Shown: positions 32,685 through 46,092, counted from the first letter of the stretch. The stretch: 64,000 nt of DNA from Beaufortia kweichowensis (GCA_019155185.1 CM032808.1:4062755-4126754); one strand, 5' to 3'. Numbers and translations: made by a program. The notes: generated from the sequence alone by a model not told the origin.

Positions 32685-34256
32685 TTATAAATACTGCTGT
32701 AAGCTGGAGCACATTCACTGAGAGAGAGAATATAAAAAAGACAAGAGAAACTGAGCAAGACAGGTGGAGCACATCTGAAGTTGTTAAGAAACAAGGTAAT
32801 TAATTGGAGAAATTGTTTATTTATGGAGAGTGTCTTTTGAAGCAAGCAGAAAACCTTTACCACAAACAGAGAATGTGGCGAGTCTGAGTCAGAGCTTACA
32901 TAGATCTCCTGTGAGTAACACAGACACAGACTGCAGCCCATAACCCACATCCAGCACACAATTACCCTCCACCTTTTGAAACAAGGTTATATGCTTCTGT
33001 TAGCTTCTGTTATATGCTAAAGTAAATCGATAATGTAAACATCTATAATCATCTACAAAAATCTCATAATATTTCCTTGCTGTTTAGCATCTTGCTAGAC
33101 TGGGCTTGGGTTTATGCAAATGTTTAGTTTTTTATATTTTTTTAAGAACAATTCTAATCCTAATTTATTGAAAACTTTTGTTATGTTTTTGGTAACAAAT
33201 AATAGTTTATCTGTATTCGGATGGGGAAAAACTATGTAGGAGGGGGAAAATCTTGTCATTTGTCTGTAAACCAGGTTCTGAATACTGAACTTAATCATTT
33301 CTGAGACATTGCAGCGTGTGGGATGCTCTCAGAAAACTACTGTCTGAGACAGGTGTCTTTTGAAAATCAGAAATGATTAAAAAAGTTCAGAAAATCAGAA
33401 AGTTCTTTTGCTGTGTTGATGCTAGTAAAAGACATGCCAACACCATCCATTTCTCAAACAAACAACTTGCCAGAGAGCACCAGTAATCTAAGTTTTCTCT
33501 TCTCTGTCTTACTCTTACTTACTGACTATGTTCAGTGATTTTCTAATCACTAAAACACATCAGGTGAACCCACCTGTCCATCTGCTCTATCCACAGCAGC
33601 TCTCAATATTAACAACTTATTTCACATATTACCAAACATTTCTGAGGTTTATATCAGTACAGTAAACTGGCCAAAACAGAGGCACAGCAACTATACTTTA
33701 CCTTGTTTATATCTCACCCTCTTTCATTTCCACAGTATGACAGATTCTGGTGATGTAAAAAATTCTGGTAAATAAAAAATTATATGCAATGTATAAAATG
33801 TTACCTGATTAGGTATCTTAAAGTGTTATTAATATTTAAAACACACCAAACACAAATGTTATAGAAATGTTTATTAACTATTTTACATTTTAGTGACTTT
33901 AGTGACTACAAATATTTTGTATGATTTGTATTATCTGCTCTTACTCAAGTGATGAGCTTGTTAAGAGATGGGGATCTTCCTTGTTTGCTTTTTTTCTAAT
34001 ATTAATCAAAATCACCACAAGTTTTCCCATTAGATCATTTTGAGTCAACACCGTAAATATTCTATTTTAAATGAAATATGAATTTTTTTAAATATTAAAT
34101 TCTCACAGTTGATTTGAACAGAATAATATACTTGATAAATGGTCTAGTAAGAGTCCTATGGCAAAATAAAACTACTGCCCATCCTTATTTTGCAGAGGGT
34201 GTACTTACTTACAGGATGGAGGAAACAAAAGGAGGAGCCTCTGTATATAATTAACT
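32685..34256 (+). other. Candidate TATA promoter with small exons, unrecognised
   Basis: TATAAAT (32,685-32,691) is followed by a possible non-coding exon ending AACAAG before GTAATT (about 32,715-32,795). A second possible exon (33,736-33,767) sits between CCACAG and GTAAAT and begins with an ATG (MTDSGDVKNS). A third possible exon starts at 34,197 after TTTTGCAG and keeps frame for about 20 codons to a TAA near 34,250. I do not recognise the product. It could be the broken 5' end of a larger gene or chance splice-like sequence. Confidence 0.25.
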
Positions 34257-35174
34257 CCAGTCTTTCCCAGAGGTGTAATGCAGTAAGAAAGAATTATACT
34301 GAGTTGTGTCATATTGGAAAAAAGCTATTATATTTTTTCTAATTATAATATGTCAGCATCAACCACATACTCATTTTATTCTGTCAGTGACACTCAACCT
34401 CTTAAAACCTTTAAACTTTAACAAACAACATATGTTATCACACATGCCTCTTTTACAAGATTTAGAGGCATTTTAGAGCCATTAAATCCACTTTTGCTGA
34501 ATGCAGGAGTCACATATGCCGACATATGCCTGCATCTACTCTGGCCTTTCTGAGCACTTCAGAAAAGAACAGAAACAGTGACATCAATAGAAAAGAATGT
34601 ACAGCGGTCTCTTCCCCCTCCCTAAATGCTTTGGCAATATGTTCTCTTTCTCTCCTGCACACATGCAGACACTCTCTCACTTTTCTCTTTCTGAGTTCTG
34701 CAAACCTATTTTTTTGTGGTAAATAGGAAAGACTGTAATGTTCAGTAATGATCACAGCCTTCCTTCATCTGTTTCCTTGCCTTTTGTAACAAATGTATTG
34801 TTGCCATGTGTAATATATTGTATGGTCATTGTTTAGATGAGGTGTGCTAAAAAGAAGTGTGTGTACACTATTTAAACAAATATTTTTGTATTATTTAATG
34901 AAGTTACTTAAAGTTCAGGTGCGTGATCATGTACAGTAATCCAACCAATAAGGGCTAGAGTTATGTATATACCTCTCCCTTACCAGTTTTGCAGCATCCC
35001 TCCACCACCCCACTGCACTCTCTGCTGGTACCAAGCACAGTGGAGGAAGGGGAGTACTTTGGGTTTGGGCAACATTCCGAGCTTCTGGCCCTCACCTCAG
35101 AAGGCACACCAAATGTGAATTTGCTATCATATTTGATTACATGTGAGTGTAAATAAATTTTGGTAGAACTTTCA

Positions 35175-35639
35175 AGTAACACTTTACATTAAGGTTCCCT
35201 TTGTTAGCCATCCATAAAGATCTTTATTAATAGGTAATGACTCATTTATAAATGCATTATAAATAATTAATTTGAAGTTATAACTGAATGAATAAAAAGA
35301 GTGAATGAAATACCTACCAAATAGTGAGCCATTTTGAACTCAAATGTTATAAATGCTTCATAAATGTATTTATTCACACTTGTTTGACTTAAAGCCATCT
35401 TCATGATTATCATGATAATGTCAAAATATACTGTTGTGTCTGAATGGCGCTATGTTGTTTTATTCTTATTATTCTAATATGTTACGACTTTTGTCACTTC
35501 AATTTATAAAATGAATTTGTCAAAGTCTATATCCTACGAAACACTAAATGAAAAGGGCAACTACCTAATTTATTCATGATATTTTAATAATGAACCAATT
35601 ACTTTCCTATCTACATTAATTGACCTTAAGATACACTTT
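35175..35639. repeat. Probable MITE-like repeat
   Basis: Begins AAGTAACACTTTACATTAAG, a common terminus of dispersed fish repeats, and closes with a degraded inverted counterpart near 35,620 (CCTTAAGATACACTTTCTAC). No coding frame. Confidence 0.35.
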
Positions 35640-35815
35640 CTACAGAGAGTTGGACTTGCGAGCAGAAGGTCGCCGGTTCGATTCCCAGTACCAGCAGGAC
35701 ACAACTGAGGTGTCCTTGAGCGAGACACCTTGACCCCAATGCTCCCAGTGTGCCACTGGTCAATTGTAAGTCGCTTTGGATAAAAGCATCTGCTAAATGT
35801 AAATGTATAAATGTA
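35640..35815 (+). mobile_element. tRNA-derived SINE
   Basis: A clear tRNA-like head with an intact B-box (GGTTCGATTCCC), the body CAACTGAGGTGTCCTTGAG and the tail AAGTCGCTTTGGATAAAAGC, an end shared with fish LINEs. It is the best preserved of three related copies in the window. Confidence 0.85.
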
Positions 35816-37369
35816 TGTCAGATTTGTGTCTACAAAACAATCCTATTGTGATAAAAATCTGTCCTCTCATTTTCTTTTAATCCCCACAAAACCTTAACAG
35901 TTTAATATTATGCTTCGATGGTGCTGATGAGGCTGTTTCTCATCACATGGCCCCAATCTTTCCACATGCCCACTGTGGGACGCTGCTGTACCAGATGTAC
36001 ACAGCTGCCAGGTGGTGTAGTGGTAAAACTTTCAGCAACCACACTAGAGACCGGAGTTTTAAACCTGTCTCTGCAATGCTTTTCTTTTTTGCTATGCTGA
36101 TATAAGCGACCACAGTTACACTACAGAGCAGCTGTAGTGACCAGGGCTGGATTGGTAATCGGGCATACCGACGCACTTTAGGGGCCAGTACAATGCTTTC
36201 TTATGTTTTGCCAAGGTTCATCACGCAGGGACAATGGCCCACTGGTCTGTCTTTTGTATTGACAGTGTAAATTGTAAGTATATTGTTGTATCAGTACATT
36301 TTCAAGCGTCTGTGCATGTCTCACTGGAGCATAAAGCTCATGCGACTGGAAGCCATGAGACTGACATGCGTGACGTGTTCCCTGGTACTTTTATTTGTTA
36401 AACCAAACTTTTAATATCTTCAGATCAGCCGACACATTTAAATGCCGCCTGGCTAGTGCAATAAATCTGGTCGAATGCGTTTTTGCGTTTTTAAAAAGTT
36501 AAAAAAAAAACTATTGCCTACTGATTAAGTAAATACACATTTGTAACGCATTATAAAAGAGTATATATTATTTTATGTGGAAGGTTTTGAAATCCATCCA
36601 TCAATATGGCTCCTTTTAAATAAAATCATTTTATTAGAGGCTTCCAACTGCAGTCTGTGTGGCAAAACCTGGCTGTCCTCAGTAATCACCTGATACCCGT
36701 CACTATACATATTGGACATACACATGAAAATGCACTACAATCCAATCTCCAATCCAAGTTTTAGATATCTGTATATATTTGTTTATTTAAACTTATCTTT
36801 TAATTTTGGGAAGCTATTTTTGAACAATATTTTTTTAGTTCATATATATTGTTATGAAAATTTGTTCAACATTTATTCTTGAGTGTTAGACTGTCCATCA
36901 ATATATTGTGTCATGATTAGATTATAAAATAATAAAGTAAATAGAAAGTAAAAATAACCTAAAATTATTATAAAAATAAAGTAAAAAAGTGTTCCAACTG
37001 TGGAACAGTGACAGTTAACAGTTTAAATGAAAAAGAACTTAGAAATGCAGTGTTATTATTTTATATGACACTATACAGTATATTGATGAAAAGTCTAAGA
37101 CTAAAAAAAATGACATACAAATGCAGTGTTGCTCGGTCTAGTATAAGATAGAAGAGGGCCTTCATAGCTAAATGAGGGATGTCAGCATATGATGAGGACA
37201 TAATAGTTGAAAATAAGTTTGTTCTGATCTTTCAATCTGACATACAGTCCAGGAGTTATCTCTTTTACATGCACCTTTAATGTATTAGATGTCAGCACAC
37301 AAATAAAAACACCAGGGTAAGTGCAAACATCAATGGATTCATTGCTTAACATGCACAATGAACAACTTT
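35816..37369. other. AT-rich intergenic sequence
   Basis: One tRNA-like fragment (36,010-36,075) may be a SINE relic. Otherwise no gene, RNA or clear repeat was recognised. Confidence 0.35.
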
Positions 37370-38310
37370 TTTATTTGTACAGCACTTTTTAAAGTGTTGC
37401 ATTGTTCCAAAGCAGCTTTACAGAGAAAACAAAAGCAGTTAAGAGAAGAGAAATTAAAATTAAAAATAAGTCAAAATTTAAAATGTAAGGAAACTACATA
37501 GCCTTAAGCTAGTCTATTAACAGCAGTCTCCCAGTGAGCACTCCAACACGCTGACCGTGGCAAGGAACCCAAACTCGAATGATGAATATATGGAGAAAAA
37601 AGCTTGGGAGAAGCCAGGCTCAGGGAGGGTCAGTTCTCCTCTGACACATTACAGCTGCAATCAGTGACTTTGAATTAAGGTATTAGATTGAATGTTATGC
37701 AATTGAATTTGTTAAATATTATCGGGTCTGAATTTTTGGCAGATATTGGAGCTGGTATACAACTGTGGCAGGTATCAGAACAACAGATGGACGTTTAGGC
37801 GGGGAAGAGAATAAGGCATAATGTAACTAAGTGCAGCTATAACATGAAACTGCTCTCATAGAAAAAGAAACGGAATACTAAGTAGTGTTAAATACTGTTT
37901 AACAGTTAAGGTAATGAAAAACAGCCCTTCTTGCTCTTGGGAAGAGATGGTGGAGATTTACTGAGCTGAAGCTGGGTCAATCTGCCAGTCCTTGGGCCCT
38001 CATGGAAGGTCAGCACGTGATCTGTAACTACTTTGGGATGGCATCCCAAGGTAGGGGAAGTGGGCAGAGAAAGACTAATTAGCGTAGCTGCTGTTCATGT
38101 AATTTGAAGCAGAGGATAATAATTTTCATCATGTGTATGCTTGGCTGAAAAGGTGTCTTCAATCTAGATTTAAACTGGGAGAGAGTGTCTGATCCCCAAA
38201 TAGTGTCAGGAAGGCCATTCCAGAGTTTAGGGGCTACATACGAGAATGCTCTACCCCCTTTGAAGGATTTAGTTATCCTACTATCAAAAATCCTGAGGGT
38301 CCAAGGCGGA
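37370..38310 (+). repeat. Second copy of the 5'-end dispersed repeat
   Basis: Starts TTTGTACAGCACTTTTTAAA, continues through AATATATGGAGAAAAAAGCT (matching bases near 20-40) and AAGGCATAATGTAACTAAGT (matching 1,330), and ends with a segment (GATTTAAACTGGGAGAGAGT) often seen in fish genomes. It abuts a DIRS remnant at about 38,320. Bases 52,880-53,100 hold a further fragment of what appears to be the same family. Confidence 0.65.
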
Positions 38311-38319
38311 AGGAGCCCT

Positions 38320-39560
38320 GGTTTCTTTCACTGGGTGACAACTGATGACTCACTCACAGACTGGGGAGCGATTGTAGAGGGTTGCTCAGCCAGGGGTCTG
38401 TGGAGAGCACATCTCCTCTTATGGCACCTAAATTGCCTGGAGATGTTACCTGTATTTCGAGCTCTGAAATACTTCCTTCCAGATCTCAGGGGCCATTATG
38501 TTCTGATATGTACAGACAATATGTCAGTGGTGGCCTACATAAATCATCAGGGGGATCTGAGGCGAGCCAGATCCCCCTCTAGTTCAAGGGGAAGATTTTA
38601 TTGCTCAGGGTGATGTAAATGCTTGGGGTCCAGATTGTGGGAGCAGACATGGGGGGAATGAAGACTGTCCAGAAACTGTGGAACTTATTTGGGAGAGATT
38701 CGGTCGAGCAGATGTTGACCTGTTTGCATCTCAAGAGAAGACTTATTCACCTCTGTATTTCTCCCTCAAACATCCAGCCCTGTTAGGAGTGGCCGAGGCG
38801 AAGCCTGTATGCATTTCTCCCTATTGCGCCGCTCCCAAAGGTTCTAGAGATATTTTGACAGTAGGGGATCAGTCTACTGTTGGTAGCCCCGTATTGGCTG
38901 GCCCGAGTATGGTTCTAGGACATAAAGCTCTTCTGGCAGGTACTCTATGGAAGATTCCTTGGAGGAAGGACCTTCTTTCACAGGCTGGAGTGGTGATTCT
39001 TCACCCCCGGCCAGAGTTTTGGAAACTTTGGGTTTGGCCCCTAAAGGGGACCAGTTCCTGAATGAAGGTCTATCAACCGAGGTAAACTCTAACTTCTTAA
39101 CTCTAGAGCCCCTTCCACGAGGAAGCCTTATTCTCTTAAATGGAGAATGTTCCCTCTGTGGTGTAGAGAACGAGTAACTGCCCATTTGCTTCAGCTTTGG
39201 AATTTCTTCAAGACCGCTTTTCAGGAATTCTCTTCCTATCTACATTTAAGGTGTATGTTGCAGATGTAGCTGCGTTTCTTGCCCTATTAGATAATGAGTC
39301 TTTGGGCAGACACCCACTTGTAATACTCCTCTGTGGTGCTTTAAGGACTAGAGATCCGGCCTAGGACTTGGCTGTGATTCTAGAAGGGCTATCCCTGGCA
39401 CCCTTTAAACCAGTTGATTTTACTAATAAAAAGTGTAAAATAAAATCATGGCACAACCTTTAGTACTGTAGGCCTTCCATCCTCCTCCACATGTGTCGGC
39501 GGAACAAGAGAGACTACATCTTTTAAATCAAACCTGCTGTATGATTAATGATCAAACTTG
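38320..39560 (+). mobile_element. Decayed DIRS-like retrotransposon fragment
   Basis: RNase H signature ICTDNMSVVAYINHQG near 38,505-38,555 is preceded by DWGAIVEG. It is followed by LIWERFGRADVDLFAS (38,681-38,730) and VAPYWPA-like sequence near 38,890, which is the end of the DIRS RT/RNase H protein. Later frames (to 39,420) are recombinase remnants with many stops. No termini were found. Confidence 0.75.
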
Positions 39561-40017
39561 AAAGTTGCAGAGGGATTGGGACTTTACCAGCCACAGGTAA
39601 CACGAAAGAAAGGCTTTTAATATACTGCTGTAGCAAACGCTGCAGTGTGCACATTTAATTTAAGGTAATTTAACATCCCTGTGTCCTGTGTGTTTCTTTA
39701 GGTATTGGTTAACAGCAGGATAATACATTAATGTGGTTTTGAGGTTAAAACCGAGATGAACAATCCATGATAATCCATGATAAAAAAATCCTTGATAAAT
39801 GGGTTACCCTAACCCTGTATAATTGAAGTAAATACATTACAACTATCATCATTGAAGTGAAAATAAAAAAAATTATAGCATTACACAGCTCAAGTTAATC
39901 TATAGTTTAACATTACAACCAATCACAGATGGATCTGTTCAGCTGTTGGCCAGTCATGAACATTTACATGAGTCACTGATGCTGTACAGTTTTGCTTAAG
40001 TGCACAAATATTACAGC
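39561..40017. other. Intergenic sequence, nothing recognised
   Basis: Short, AT-rich, without coding frames or clear repeats. Confidence 0.4.
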
Positions 40018-40349
40018 CGTCACGGCTCGTCCCTTCACCTTCCCCACGGACTACAATACCCATCATGCACTGCACCACACCTGCACTGCATCTTTAATTG
40101 TCTTCACCTGTTCCTTGTTTAACCAGACCTTATTTATACTCTGAGTTCACAGACTCAGGGTCAGATCTCGTTTATTGTTGTGTCTACATTCTCGAGCACT
40201 ATGACCCTCTTCTCCATCATCCTTCCTCTCTATCTCTTTGTTGTCTGATTGTGTTCACCATTTGCCATTGTTATTTGTCACCATTGTTGTATTATCCTGT
40301 GTTTTTGTTAAGTAAAGATTTATTTAAGTTTATCATTGTCTTCATCGTC

Positions 40350-43300
40350 CCCTCCTGGGACCGCCACCTTACTGTGGTGGAGGGGTTTGAGTGCTTGAAT
40401 GATCCTAGGAGCTATGTTGTCAGGGGCTATATGCCCCTGGTAGGGTCTCCCAAGGCAAACAGGTCCTAGGTGACAAGCCAGACAAAGAGCGGTCCACCCC
40501 CCCCCTTTATGAAAATGGCTAAAACAAAAATCGCGGACGCCGCCGGTATGGCGCGAGCCGGGGCCCCACCCTGGAGCCAGGCCTGGGGTTGGGGCTCGTA
40601 TGCGAGCGCCTGGTGGCCGGGTCTTACCCCATGGGACCCGGCCGGGATCAGCCCGAAGGAGTGACGTGGGGCCGACCTCCCGTGGGCTCACCACCTGCAG
40701 GAGGGACCGTAAGGGGCCGGTGCATTGTGGTTTGGGTGGCAGTCGAAGGCAGGGACCTCAGCGACCCAATCCTTGGACACAGAACCTAACTCTAGGGACA
40801 TGGAATGTCACCTCGCTGGGGGGAAAGGAGCCTGAACTAGTGCGGGAGGTAGAGAGGTACCGACTAGATATAGTCGGTCTCACCTCCACGCACAGTTTGG
40901 GCTCTGGAACCCAACTCCTCGAAAGAGGTTGGACTCTCCACTACTCTGCTGAGGAGTTGCCTGCGGTGAGAGGCGGCGGGCGGGAGTGGGCTTGCTTATA
41001 GCCCCCCAGCTTAGCTGCCATGTGTTGGAGTTTACCCCGGTGAATGAGAGGGTCGTTTCCCTGCGCCTTCGGGTAGGGGATAGGTCTCTTACTGTCATTT
41101 GTGCTTATGGGCCGAATGGCAGTACAGAGTACCCGCCTTCTTGGAGTCTCTGGGAGGGTGCTGGAAAGCCAGTCAGTCTGGGGACTCCGTCATTTTGCTG
41201 GGGATTTCAAGCGCCGCACGGGCAACCCACGGTGACACCTGGAGAGGCGTGATTGGGAGGAACGGCCCCCTGACCTGAACCCGAAAGTGGTGTTCTGTTG
41301 TTGGACTTCTGTGCTAGTCACGGCTTGTCCATAACGAACACCATGTTCGGAGCATAAGGGTGCTCATCAGCACACGTGGCAACAGAGCACCCTAGGGCGG
41401 AGGTCGATGATCGACTTTGTGGTTGTTTCATCTGGCCTCCGGCCATATGTCTTGGACACTCGGGTGAAGAGAGGGGCGGAGCTGTCAACTGATCACTACC
41501 TGGTGGTGAGTTGGATCCGCTGGCCGGGAGGAAGCTGGACAGACTCGGCAGGCCCAAACGTTCTGTGAGGGTCTGTTGGGAACGTTTGGCAGAGCCCCTG
41601 TCAGAGGGTCTTCAACTCCCACCTCCGGCAGAGCTTTGAACAGATCCCGAGGGAGGTTGGGGACATTGAGTCCGAGTGGACTATGTTCTCCGCCTCTATT
41701 GTCAAAGCTGCCGCTGGAGTTGTGGCCGTAAGGTCTCTGGTGCCTGTCGGCGGCAACCCCTAAACCCGTGGTGGACACGGAAGTAAGGGATGCTGTCAAG
41801 CTGAAGAAGGAGTACTATCGAGCTTGGTTGGCTTGTGGGACTCCTGAGGCAGCTGATGGGTACCGACAGGCCAAGCGGACTCTTGGGCGCTGGTGGTTGT
41901 GGAGGCAAAACTCGGGCCTGGGAAGAGTTCGGTGAGGACTTGGAGAAGGATTATCGGTCGACCACTAAGAGGTTCTGGCAAACTGTCCAAGCCCGAGGGG
42001 AAAGCGGTGCCCTACCAACACTGTATATAGTGGAGGTGGGGCTCTGCTGACCTCAACTGGGGATATTGTCGAGGCGGTGGAAGGAATACTTGAGGATCTC
42101 CTCAACCCTGCCAACACCCTCCACTGAGGAGGCAGAGGCTGGGGACGAAGGGATGGGCTCGGACATCACCCGGGCTGAAGTCGCGAGGTAGTTGAGAAGC
42201 TCCCTGGTGGCAAGGCTCCGAGGGGTGGGACGAGATCCGCCCTGAGTACCTCAAGTCTCTGGATGAAGTGGGGCTGTCTTGGCTGACACGTCTCTCTGCA
42301 ACATCGTGGAGGTGGGGACAGTGCCTCTGGACTGGCAGACCGGGGTGGTGGTCCCCCTCTATAAGAAGGGGGACGGAGGGTGTGATCCAACTATAGGGGA
42401 TCACACTCCTCAGTCTCCAGGGAAAGTCTATGCCAGGGTACTGGAGAGGAGAATTCGTCCGATAGTTGAACCTCGGATACAGGAGGAACAATGCGGCTTT
42501 TCGTCCTGGTCGTGGAACACTGGACCAGCTCTATACCCTCTTTAGGATACTGGAGGGTTCATGGGAGTTTTGCTCAACCAGTCCACATGTGTTTTGTGGA
42601 TCTGGAGAAGGCATTCGACCCGTGTCCCTCGTGGTGTTCTGTGGGGGTGCTCTGGGAATATGGGGTCCGAGGCCCTTTGCTAGGGCTGTCCGGTCCCTGT
42701 ATGACCGAGCAGGAGCATGGTTCGCATTGCCAGCAGTAAGTCAGACTCGTTCCCAGTGCGTGTTGGACTCCCGGCAGGGCTGCCCTTTGTCACCGGTCCT
42801 GTTCACTATCTTCATGGACAGGATTTCTAGGCGCAGCCAGGGACCGGAGGGGGTCCGGTTTGGTGACCACAGGATCTCATCTCTGCTTTTGTGGATGATG
42901 TTGTCCTGTTGGCTTCATCAGGCCATGACCTACAGCGGGCACTGGGGCGGTTTGCAGCTGAGTGTGAAGCGGCTGGCATGAGAATCAGCACCTCCAAATC
43001 TGAGGCCATGGTCCTCAGCCGGAAAGGGTGGCTTGTCCCTCCAGGTCGGGTGGGGAGCTCCTGCCACAGGTGGGAGGAGTTTAAGTATCTTGGGGTCTTG
43101 TTCACGAAGTGAGGGAAGGATGGAGCGAGAGATCGACAGGCGGATCGGTGCAGCTTCTGCAGTAATGCGGTCGATGTACCGGTCTGTAAATGGGGTGAAG
43201 AAGGAGCTGAGCCACAAGGCTAAGCTCTCGATTTACCGGGTCGATCTACGTTCCTACTCTCACCTATGGTCATGAGCTTTGGGTCATGACCGAAAGGGTG

Positions 43301-43701
43301 AGATCCAGGATACAAGCGGCCGAAATGAGTTTCCTCCGCCGGGTGGTTGGGCGCTCCCTTAGAGATAGGGTGAGGAGCTCGGTCACCGGGGAGCTCGAGT
43401 AGATCCGCTGCTCCTCCACATCGAGAGGCCAGCTGAGGTGGCTTGGGCATCTGTTTCGGATGCCTCCTGGACGCCTCCCAAGGGAGGTGTTCCGGGCATG
43501 TCCCACCGGGAGGAGGCCCCGGGGAAGACCCAGAACACGCTGGAGGGACTATGTCTCTCGGCTGGCCTGGGAACGCCTCGGGGTTCCCCCGGAGGAGTTG
43601 GAGGAAGTGTCTGTGGAGAGGGAAGTCTGGGCGTCCCTGCTTAGACTGCTGCCCCCGCGACCCGGTCCCGGATAAGCGGAGGATAATGGATGGATGGATG
43701 G
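40350..43701 (+). mobile_element. Non-LTR retrotransposon (LINE), nearly full length but disabled
   Basis: Flanked by a perfect 15-bp target duplication ATTGTCTTCATCGTC (40,335-40,349 and 43,702-43,716) and ending in an (ATGG)n tail. The broken frame encodes an AP endonuclease (LTLGTWNVTSLGG near 40,790, then IDFVVVSSGLRP-like sequence near 41,410) and a reverse transcriptase (VPLDWQTGVVVPLYKKGD near 42,320; active-site region FVDDVVLLASS near 42,890, where relatives usually have FADD). The C-terminal region ends in RLLPPRPGPG (near 43,670). Several frameshifts and stops interrupt it. The clade was not assigned with certainty. Confidence 0.85.
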
Positions 43702-43769
43702 ATTGTCTTCATCGTCTCCCTCTCATCTCACCCCCGTAACAGAAGATCTGACCACATCGAACCCTCACC

Positions 43770-44210
43770 ATGGCCACCCCTGGACATCTTCTCCTCTGCC
43801 TGGAGCAGGGGGATAAGACCCTCGAGGACCACACCATGTGCTTCCTAGTCTTGGTTGCACTAACTGACTACCCAGACAGCTGCCTGCGTAGCTTTTACTA
43901 TACCAGTTTAAATGCAGCTACAAAGGCTAAGCTGTCTGGGCGGGGCTCTCGAGGGAGTTTTGGTGCCTATGCGGAGTGGGTGCTGGCGAGTTGTGGATGC
44001 AGTCTCTTCCACCGCCAGCCAGAGAGTACCGCCAGCCCCACTTCCAACCCAGAGCCCAGCCCATCATCATCTCCTCCTAGCTCCCTCGCCTCCACCGTGG
44101 CCTGTCATCCCACTGGCTCCATTGGGCTCCTTCTTCCCTCCGGCTCCACCTTCATCCTCTGTCTCACTGTCTTTGCCACAGTCTTCCAGATCCCCGTCTC
44201 TGTTGCCTGA
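43770..44210 (+). pseudogene. Gag-like open frame of the non-autonomous LTR element
   Basis: The frame begins MATPGHLLLCLEQGDKTLED and contains LNAATKAKLSGRG, a pattern I have seen in the short gag-like proteins of fish LTR elements. After about residue 75 it becomes Pro/Ser-rich and probably shifts frame: the overlapping frame continues to about 44,535 with PPPWPS-type repeats. It has no zinc knuckle and no enzymatic motif. It is presumably a packaging or capsid-derived remnant, by inference. Confidence 0.5.
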
Positions 44211-44786
44211 GCCATCAGCTCCGCCGTGGCCCTCTGGTACCTCGGCATCACCCTGGCTCTTCGACTTGCTGCCTTCACCCTGGGTTCCTCCTCCACCGGC
44301 TCCATCTCGGTCGGTCAGTTCCCTGGTGTTGTCGACCCTTCCTCCACCATGGCTCCTCCCTAAGTCGACTCCTCAGTGGACTGCTGACCTGGCTGGGCTC
44401 TGGGTCCTGTCCACCTGCTCCATCTACGGCGCGAGGTCGCGCCTTGTGGGGGGGTACTGTCACGGCTCGTCCCTTCACCTTTCCCACGGACTACAATACC
44501 CATCATGCACTGCACCACACCTCCACCATCTTTAATTGTCTTCACCTGTTCCTTGTTTAACCGGACCTTATTTATATCTTCACAGACTCAGGGTCAGATC
44601 TCGTTTATTGTTGTGTTTACATTCTCGAGCGCTCTGACCTTCTTCTCCCTCATCCTTCGTCTCTATCTCTTTGTTGTCTGATTGTATTCACCATTTGCCA
44701 TTGTTATTTGTCACCATTGTTGTTATACATATTTAAGTTTATCATTGTCTTCATCTTCTCCCTCTCATCTCACTCACCCCGTAACA

Positions 44787-46092
44787 ACAAAGTTTATCAT
44801 AAACAACAGCATTATAGTGCAATGTAGTCTATTTCATTCATTAAACTGAAATAATTAACTGTTTCAGTGACAGCATGGGGACTCAAATTCTGTATACAAT
44901 TTTCTCCCAGTATATTAGAATCATAAAAATGTTTCTAATAAAATAAAACAGCAATACAATATTTCATAAATGCATAAGCTTCATTTGTCTTTGTAGCCTA
45001 TAATAATATAAGGTTAAAAATCGTTTTTTAATTATGATTACAGAATCAAGGGCAATAATCAACAATAATGATTTTACTTGCCTTGAACAGTAGTTGGTTT
45101 TACTCTTTTGAAGTGGCCTAACATAATATTACATACCCTTATGTGTTCAAGTTCATATACTGTAGTAACAAGCTTTGAGGTGGATTATAGAGTAAATTAA
45201 ATACACATGGACCTGAATCTGATCTGCTTTGTACAAAGCGATTATAACCCACATAAAAACAGATAAATTTTTACTGATCTTAAAGAAACGTTGTAGTAAA
45301 AAAGGTTGTACTTGTAGTAGTTTACTGAGAGTACAATAAAAGAACACTTGCAAGTATACTTGCAGTTAGAGATGCAACTTTTCCTCTTCCGATCTGATTC
45401 CAATACCAGAGCTTGCCAGTAATGGACGATACCTAGACTGTTTCAATATCAGTGTTCTTTTTTACCTTAAAACTAAGGAATGTATACAACTCAGTTGGTC
45501 ATTAAGACGTATTTGTTTTAGGTAAAGAAAGAAATTCAAACACCTGACTGCATTACTTGATGAAAAAGAAAGAACATGAGAGATACATGATTGTCTTGAT
45601 ATAGAATGTACTGTATGACAGACAACCGTACTAATAAAATAGATATTTGTGCTTTCTTTAAGAATTTATTACAGTACAGTGTTTCCTCTAGGATTATTTC
45701 TAGTGGTAGCAGGCCTATTTCTATATTCCTATTTCTCGATTAATATTATCTCCCCACTGGGCAAAATGTTTTAAAATAATTAATATTTCATCAGTTAAGC
45801 CCAGTTGGGTATTAAAAGATCAACTTTTTTATCCAAGGGCATTGATTATTTTTTTACATTTAAAAACCCACACAATATACAGTGTGGAAAATAGTTAAGG
45901 CTTAGTAAGTAAAGGGTCTGTGACCTGAAATTTGCCCTCTTAAGAGAAGTCTGACTGGACTGTTTTAATATTTTAAAATAAGTCTACTGACAACATACAT
46001 AATGTAACATTTAAACTGCTCTTATTATGAGCAGAAACAAAGTTACTGAAGTATTAAAGCATTAGCCGTTGATGTCCCTACAGTTCTGTTCC
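44787..46092. other. AT-rich intergenic sequence
   Basis: No coding frame or known repeat was recognised. ACTTGCAAGTATACTTGCAG near 45,347 is a short palindromic stretch like those at 53,220-53,560. Confidence 0.4.

Larger units (their letters stand above)
40018..44786 (+). mobile_element. Non-autonomous LTR retrotransposon split by a LINE
   Basis: The left LTR (40,018-40,349 plus 43,717-43,741) and the right LTR (44,458-44,786, 329 bp) are closely similar, start (T/C)GTCACGGCTCG and end CCCCGTAACA. A purine tract TTGTGGGGGGGTAC precedes the right LTR as expected for a polypurine tract. The internal region is only about 0.7 kb and encodes a gag-like N-terminal fragment and proline/serine-rich frames, with no protease, RT or integrase, so it must move in trans. 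Immediate flanks ACAGC and ACAAA are not a convincing target duplication. Confidence 0.8.

Noticed and set aside
32519..32959. 146-codon minus-strand frame as a gene
   Set aside because: No recognisable domain, and composition is like the flanking non-coding DNA. Its length alone is not convincing.
40013..44791. Target-site duplication ACAGC/ACAAA for the non-autonomous LTR element
   Set aside because: Only three of five bases agree, which is not enough to claim a duplication.
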